From NCBI GenBank assembly GCA_903813345.2, contig CAIIXF020000001.1:33874866-33938865 (forward strand): a DNA stretch of 64,000 nt, read 5' to 3'. The DNA comes from Owenia fusiformis. Taxonomy: Eukaryota; Annelida; Polychaeta; Sabellida; Oweniidae. How positions within the stretch are numbered: position 1 is the stretch's first letter; the number at the start of each line of letters is the position of its first letter. This document shows positions 57,886-64,000 of the stretch, one piece after another. The position numbers and the translations under genes were made by a program. The notes below the pieces were generated by a model. The model worked only from the letters and a program-made list of their open reading frames with translations. It ran no database searches and was not told where the DNA came from.

Positions 57886-58602
57886 ACCCCTAAACGGTTA
57901 GGGAGGTGGGTTGAAATTGAATTAGGCATATTTTAACTAATAAATTGAATACTTGTTATCTTTCCAATGATACCTAATATATAGAGGTTATTTAATGGGA
58001 GATTTTTGATACAGGGTATATCTGAGGGAAATATACCGGTACCGGTAAATAAGGTATTTACCGAGGGATATACCTTGTATCAAAAATCGAGCATTTAATA
58101 ACTGATTTATCCTATACTTAGTAGATTATGAGAATTAAATATGCATTGAATGTTAGGGTACCCTAATGTAGTAATTCAAACGATAATTTCAATCAAAACA
58201 TGAATATTTTATTTAAAGTCCTCAAAGATTTTTGTTTTTTTAAAACTCAACAGCTTTTAACATTTTAAAGTGTATGAAAATAATATTTATCAAATAGAGC
58301 CAAAGTGTATCCCGGGAATTCAAAAAAAGCACCGAAAGAAATTCCCGGGGATTGCTGATGAGCGGATGATATATATATATATATCTCCCACTCAACTCAG
58401 TGGGAGATATATATATCACCCGCTTACCTTAGATATTAATTATATTTCTGCATGTTATTTACCTTTAACACTACTAAGTATGGGATAAACCCTTGTTTAA
58501 TATTTCGATATTCCATTTCCGAGATTGTGTCCAAATCTCGGCAGATCTGTTCGCCCGCCTTTACTATGAATGTAATTATCTATAGCCTAACTGTTTAGGG
58601 GT
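57886..58602. mobile_element. Palindromic MITE with ACCCCTAAAC ends
   Basis: Termini ACCCCTAAACGGTTAGG and the complement of ACCCCTAAACAGTTAGG are flanked by TA. Inside are two further palindromes: about 57985-58105 (around TACCGGTACCGGTA) and 58350-58425. Confidence 0.75.
58362..58424. repeat. Strong hairpin with (AT)n stem
   Basis: GCGGATGATATATATATATA...CTCCCACT is mirrored by AGTGGGAGATATATATATCA...CCCGC with a loop of about 7 bases. It lies within the MITE at 57886-58602. Confidence 0.85.
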
Positions 58603-60004
58603 TATATTGTTATTTTTCTGAACTGGAATGAATAAATACTCTAATTTGAGCTTGAACAAATGCTCTATTAGTTAACAAGGTATTGATTGTCAATAAGCAA
58701 TAATGACCATTTTAAGTGGGGAATAAAGGATGAGTCTGGGAATGAGTCTTGATATTGACTTAGGAAATATTGAATATTGTAGTGTCTGAAAAACCAACTC
58801 AATCACACATATTATTAAACTTCAATGTCTTATTCTTCTTCTGAGAGTACAAAAATATCAATCTGTATCACAATTAATGAAGAATATTGGCATCAAAGAG
58901 AATGCATATGACTATGCCACAATTGAAAAAAAAATTCAAGTGCAAATACTAAATGAATAATTTATACAAAAAGTTTGATACATATCCTCCAAAACATTGC
59001 TTTCTTTCTTTGTATTGACATTGAATGGTATTTCTTGATAAGTGAATTGGTGTTTATCTGAGTAATCAAGGGATTATAGTCACTCAAAGTTATGAGCATC
59101 CAGTTTTGACACTTCAATTGTGTTGGTGAAATTATACATATTTCATTCAAATTCATGCTGAGCACAACATTTTGGTTTCAATTTTATAATCTCTGCATGA
59201 CCCTGGTGATGAAGAGTCAGAATCAGTCAAAAAAAACAAACTGGAAAACTGTGCTCATTGTGAAAACTAAAAGTGAAGCTACGTTTTTCTGATATTTCTT
59301 ATATAAAATGGCAGCCATCTTACTTTTTCCACTTCAAATTAAACTGGCGGTAAATTCAAAAGTTTGAAAAAAATTTTATCCTAAAATATATTTAAAAAAT
59401 ATGATTTTTTTTAAAAATTCTTCATGGGCCTTTTAAGTTATTTTTATTTTACATGCCATACATGTTGCAATTGGTGTTTCTTTCTATGATAATGATTATT
59501 TGTTTTCTGTTAGGATACTTATTTTGACTCTCATCAAAACTCATGAAAAAGTAAATATACTTAACAAATATAACTAGGACAGTTATAAAAATCATATTTC
59601 ACATCCATTTAACTGAGGGACCAAAAGGGCATATATCCAGACTCATCCTTTAGAAAAATTGCATGTTTCAGTATTAAGCCATTATATCTATGCAATCTTA
59701 AAAGTACTGTCTCGTTACTTGTTATAGAGATAAAAATTTAATTCAAACTGGCTTGCAAATACTGTTTATGCTAAGTGTTCATTTTTCCTTGAAAGCATGA
59801 GCTCTCATTGGTCCTCATCACTTCCCAAATGTTTCTTTAAATGACTCAGCTCAGTCGTTGTTTCCCTGGGTGCATGTTTAACACATTGCCATTTCTGCTT
59901 GTTTTTGAACATTTTCCTGGAAAAAATCAATCTATTGAAAAGTATGAAATGTAACCTGTATACCCATACCCACTCTGTATATTTTGCAGTGTCATTTTCA
60001 ATCA
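58603..60004. other. AT-rich DNA, no gene recognised
   Basis: Short ORFs only. No supported gene or repeat. Confidence 0.4.
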
Positions 60005-60310
60005 AAATTGACCTAGCGATCTATTCTTTACAATCTCAGATACAATATGTCTCAAAGGTCTACAATGTGTTCTAAATCAGTAAGTTATCAAGGATTAAAA
60101 GTGAAAAAATCGGGAAAATGTTTAAATTCTTCCAAATATAAATATGGAAGCCATATAAAATACATAGTTGTAAAATTCTTTGGTAAAATTCTCTAGACCT
60201 AAGTATTCCTGAAGTAAAGTATGCACTTTAGATTTTTAGAATATAGAATGACAAGGATCTTGCTAGATTTGATTCTGCCTTAAACTTAATATATATATAT
60301 ATATATACAT
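60005..60310 (+). repeat. Diverged copy of the dispersed repeat seen at 26440-26760 and 28816-29061
   Basis: Shares GATCTATTCTTTACAATCTC, AAAATGTTTAAATTCTTC and GATTTGATTCTGCCTTAAAC blocks. A short (TA)n run follows at about 60288-60308. Confidence 0.6.
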
Positions 60311-61152
60311 GATATATAAAATACTACTATAATGAATAATATAGATTAACCTGGACTTACAGAAGTCACTTTCCTCACACCTCCCAAAGCTCAGAGGACT
60401 CTTCTGCCTAACTTCAAAAAACGTCAAATGTTCCATTCTGCTTGTACTGCTAGTTTGTCTGAAATATTTTAGAGACTTTTAGTATAAACATTATATATTA
60501 GTTGGTTATGTGAAAATGCACCTGGGGTGTTACCTTTCTTCCACCAGATCTGATCTTTGTCTCAGGAGACTTTTTGGGACTACTCTGAGTAAAACAATCC
60601 CTATGCTCATCTGTTTATAGATCCCTAGTAGCTTTTCATACTATCCTTTTGTATTTCTAGAATCACATAGCCAAAACATTCCTCTGTTGACTCTGATAAT
60701 CTTCATCCAATGATCTAACTAGAGATTTATTTATTAAAATATTCTGTTGGATACTAATTTGAAATGTTGGAACAGTAGGCCATAGGAAAGTAGATACCTG
60801 AGAGTGACTCTTTAACGTTCCTAGAAAAAATATGTTAACGAACGAAAATAATTTTGAGAAGGACTAAAAATATCCCCGTTCTATCACAATGAATGTATAG
60901 CGCAAGTCATTGAAGGACTACCTTAAAAGCACATTATAAGCTTGATTAAGCCTGCATTACTGCATATTATGCTTTGATAAAGGAAAAATGATAGAAACTC
61001 AGCACTAAATCGTAAATTGTTTTCCCTTAAAGTAATGCATATCACATGTTCACAATAGATAAGTCAGCTAATAGTTTGAATTTTTGCCAGGATTATAAAG
61101 GATTTTACGATAACTTGCAATATTCCTGAGTGTTCCAAGAGATAATGTTGGC
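60311..61152. other. No gene recognised
   Basis: Unique-looking DNA. It contains TTAACGTTCCTAGAAAAAAT near 60811, similar to the end of the element at 3799. Confidence 0.4.
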
Positions 61153-61360
61153 CAGGCCCGTAGCCAGGGGGGTTCGCAGGGTTCGGGCGAACCCCCCCCC
61201 CCCCTGGCCAAAAATTCTTTCAAAATCATGCAGTTTTTCACCATTTTGAGTACTTCTCGAGTGATTTTACCCATATTTGGGCCAAAATTGTCAAATGTGA
61301 ACCCCCCTGGAAATTTTTGAAAAATGAACCCCCCCTTGGCAAATCCTGGCTACGGGCCTG
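61153..61360. mobile_element. 208-bp hAT5-type MITE, uninterrupted copy
   Basis: Begins CAGGCCCGTAGCCAGG and ends CCTGGCTACGGGCCTG, with a perfect 5-bp duplication TTGGC (61148-61152, 61361-61365). It contains runs of C and G (AACCCCCCC). Same family as 20495-21351. Confidence 0.9.
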
Positions 61361-61549
61361 TTGGCCTACCTGATTAGCATGGAACACCACTCATCTCAAC
61401 ACAAGGGTCATCTCAGGGTTATCATGGGTGAAAGCTACAACATCCTTGTTCATCTCCTACTCCTGAAAACAGAATAGGTAGATGGAAAAATAGAGGACAA
61501 TACTAGTACTTTAAAAGACTGTTACTTTATTTTATACTTTTATTTCAAA

Positions 61550-61752
61550 TTGTATCCACAATTGTCTGGGTTTATCGGCAGAACAAAGAAATTTTCTTTT
61601 TTAATCACAATAATTGTGTGTAATTGTCAGTAAAATGGGGAATCCCCTTTTAAATCCAACCACCATCTTGGAAAGTGATGGAATATCTCTCGATGAAAAG
61701 GAAAAATGTTCCCGTTCTGCCGATATACCCAGACAATTGTGGATTCAGCTAC
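61550..61752. repeat. Inverted repeat of about 35 bp
   Basis: ATCCACAATTGTCTGGGTTT and the following GCAGAAC at 61554-61585 is mirrored at 61714-61745. The loop is about 130 bp. Possibly the ends of a small element. Confidence 0.6.
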
Positions 61753-61802
61753 ATGAAAAGAATGCTAAAATACCCAGGAATCTATTGAAGAAGGTATCTT
61801 AA

Positions 61803-64000
61803 GTTTAAGGGCATAGATTATTCTCCCAAGTTGTAATTGTACAGGCAAAAGATTGCGCTCAATGCAGGACTATAGTCCTGGCACGGGATAAGCTTTAACA
61901 TTACAACGGTCATGACAGGCCATGCTATATAAAAATATAGCATTGTTACGGTTATATCAGGCTATCATGATAAAAGTACCACGGTCATGGCAGGATCCTT
62001 GCGAAACTTAAAAACACTTAATAACATGGTGACGGTTGTGCCAGGCATAAGTCAACAGATAGGGTCTCCATTTGATTGCTTATTTTTTAAATTCAAAGTA
62101 GATCTAGTTCCAAACATTAAATAAAAATATACATCTTTTAGGGGATACATGTATGTATCTAGACAATATTGGAAACTATGGGCTTTCAGATTAAGATTAG
62201 TCTAGGAAATGGTACATACAAAATCCGGCCTGCCATTTACATGTATTAATTTTATGTTTACCCAGAAAGGTGTTCTTTAACTTCTATTATGTGGCTTAAG
62301 GAGTCGCTCCTACTCATTCTATTTTTACAAAAGCTAAATATGCAATCAGAAAGGAACTTCAAGGTTCTTGTGAAAAATACCCAGTTATTGCGGATTGATG
62401 GCCCAGTTCATACGAAGTTAGGTATTTACGCTTAACTGCTTAGTTGTGGTGCTCAGCACCACATATTCATAAGATCATGTCTTTACCATCAACTTCGTAT
62501 GTTGTGGCGCTTCGCACCACCTCTTCATATGAACATGGGTATTTACTCTAAACTTCATGTTGTGGTGACTCAACCTTATTCTGAAATCCTCTGACTACCC
62601 AGCTTTACCCATTCTTAGCAAGGGAAAGATCAATACCCGGTGATTTCAGCGGGAAGTGGCGTTTCGTTCAGTGGATGAGCTGCGCGCGCACGCATAAATG
62701 TGATTATCAATATTATTAGGGGAGGGATATTCAAGCTTATTTTCGTCATAGGCACGACCCAGGGCTGTTGTCTTAAGGACATTTCGTTGAAAATTAGCCA
62801 TTCGGCTGATAATTTGTAAGAGTTTGCGATCTTATAATGTATAACTGTTATTCAGACACATATTTTGACACGATTCTGTTGGAATTAAAGATCTAATAGC
62901 AAAGGTTTTGCAAAAATAAATCAATGCAGTGTAAAACAAATGTATGTATAATGAAGAAATAAATATTTAATGAAAAAATAGATATGTGTTTGTAATATTG
63001 GTATTAACTTAAGATTAAAAAGTGTCACTATCTCTTTCATTTTTCAACAAATATAGGCTCACGTTACATATGACGCGGGGCAGTCAATTTTGATCTATCG
63101 TAGACCATATCAGTATCAAACTGCCGATATTTCAACCTCGTCTTGCGAGGCCATTTTTATTTGAAACATCTTGAATTTGGTGTCAAAATAAAGCTGGTCA
63201 CGCCCACTTTCAGAGTTATCAATGAATCATTTACTACGACTACTATATTCATTTAGGAGGCGTGTAAAGTTAACCAATCAGAAAGACAATTGCTCCATAT
63301 ATGACAGTTCATTAACATATTCAGTGTTTACTATTGTTTTTCGCGTCATGACAACACGAGTAGTAACCAATCAAAATGCCGTATTTTATCACGTGAGTTC
63401 AGAGTGACATGCACGACATGTAAGTTTAGTCTGAGCTGATCGCGATGTTGAACAATTTCTTCTCGGAATTTGTCCAGAGAAATCAGCGATTCTAAATTAA
63501 GGTAGGATCTCCCATTTCTTCCTGTACAAGTTTTAACTTATCTCTATCGAATCCTAAAGTTTTGGATGAAGATATGAAGCATACGTTTAAAAACGAAGCG
63601 ATTAATTTGACGATCTGATTTTGCAATTTGCAATGGCCAATTTACTGCAAGTCTGCGTGTATTTGACAAGAGATTGCGCCAAGTCTTGTATCCGAATGCT
63701 TGTTAAGCCACTCAAAAACAAGATCCATATTTTCTAAATTTGATAACTTTGCAGAGAGCCCGTTTTCATAACCTGTTTTCCGCGTCTAAATTTAAACTGA
63801 GTAGGATTATAGGATCGCTGGGATTCTCAGTCAATGGCAACGGGTCTTCATTCCAGAACGCACATTTTTTTAGTTGATTCTCCGTCATAGTACTTGTCTT
63901 AAGTCCATATCTGCTCTTTTACTGGCATACTTGGACATATTTCCCCTCCTTAAATTGTCCTCCTTAAATAACACCCTCTCGCCGATTTATATAGGCCTAT
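61803..64000. other. No gene recognised; possible promoter-like DNA near the end
   Basis: Two GTGGTGC...GCACCAC hairpins at about 62448-62466 and 62504-62520. Two CCAAT boxes (AACCAATCAGA about 63273, TAACCAATCAAA about 63364) in a less AT-rich stretch could belong to a promoter, but no coding start with a splice donor was convincing. Confidence 0.3.

Noticed and set aside
61614-61802. 62-codon ORF ending near a GTATCTT donor-like site
   Set aside because: Half of it lies in an inverted repeat with 61550-61590 and it resembles no known family.
63421-63505. ATG at 63445 followed by a GTAGG site, considered as a first exon
   Set aside because: An in-frame stop precedes the donor-like site.

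Overview
The window is animal (metazoan) nuclear DNA, most likely from a marine invertebrate. The reasons are introns with GT/AG borders, two exons of a dunce-type cAMP phosphodiesterase (PDE4), AT-rich non-coding DNA, and a dense load of eukaryotic transposons: Polinton/Maverick, Mutator-like, mariner-type, hAT-type, Harbinger-type, tyrosine-recombinase and non-LTR elements. Repeats containing 'AAATGGC(C/T)GC' and runs of GGAC resemble those of molluscs and related groups, but I cannot name the species. No bacterial genes, CRISPR arrays, rRNA genes or convincing intact tRNA genes are seen.

Layout. 1-10 kb: PDE4 gene on the + strand. Its 123-bp exon is split by a 1,889-bp Mutator-like element (819-2707) with a perfect 9-bp target duplication. 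The next exon, 183 bp, is intact at 9791-9973. The intron between them carries a CAACTCAACCC minisatellite and several nested palindromic transposons. 10-15 kb: transposon debris, then a tyrosine recombinase (12105-13073) followed by a B1-A2-B2 split direct-repeat array like the 3' end of a Ngaro-type retroelement. 15.5-22.3 kb: an inverted duplication whose two arms each carry a candidate 68-bp first coding exon, facing each other. Promoter flanks are almost identical but the coding parts have diverged. It also holds a mariner-type MITE and a hAT-type MITE with a non-LTR fragment inside. 22.7-32.5 kb: tandem and inverted repeats, including an A-X-B-A'-Y-B' arrangement.

34.9-46 kb: the best-defined mobile locus. 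A Polinton-type element (36644-46025) has about 1.5-kb terminal inverted repeats and a perfect 6-bp target duplication (GATAAC). It is internally deleted. It keeps a packaging-type ATPase gene broken at its P-loop, C2H2 zinc-finger coding, and a small basic-protein gene split by a 1.43-kb Harbinger-like element with a 3-bp target duplication. A second copy of that element, in opposite orientation, lies 298 bp outside the Polinton. A mariner MITE sits in the left terminal repeat only, so it arrived after the Polinton.

46.8-58.6 kb: a hAT-like element with subterminal GGAGCGTTT motifs, a back-to-back pile of three mariner-type elements and one truncated non-LTR retrotransposon bracketed by a 35-bp inverted repeat, another foldback element, a 190-bp satellite with a dimeric higher-order pattern, and a palindromic MITE. 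58.6-64 kb: AT-rich DNA with one clean 208-bp hAT-type MITE.

The host gene content I can support is PDE4 plus the two putative first exons; the rest is mobile or repetitive. All comparisons were made by eye, so boundaries given as approximate may be off by some bases.
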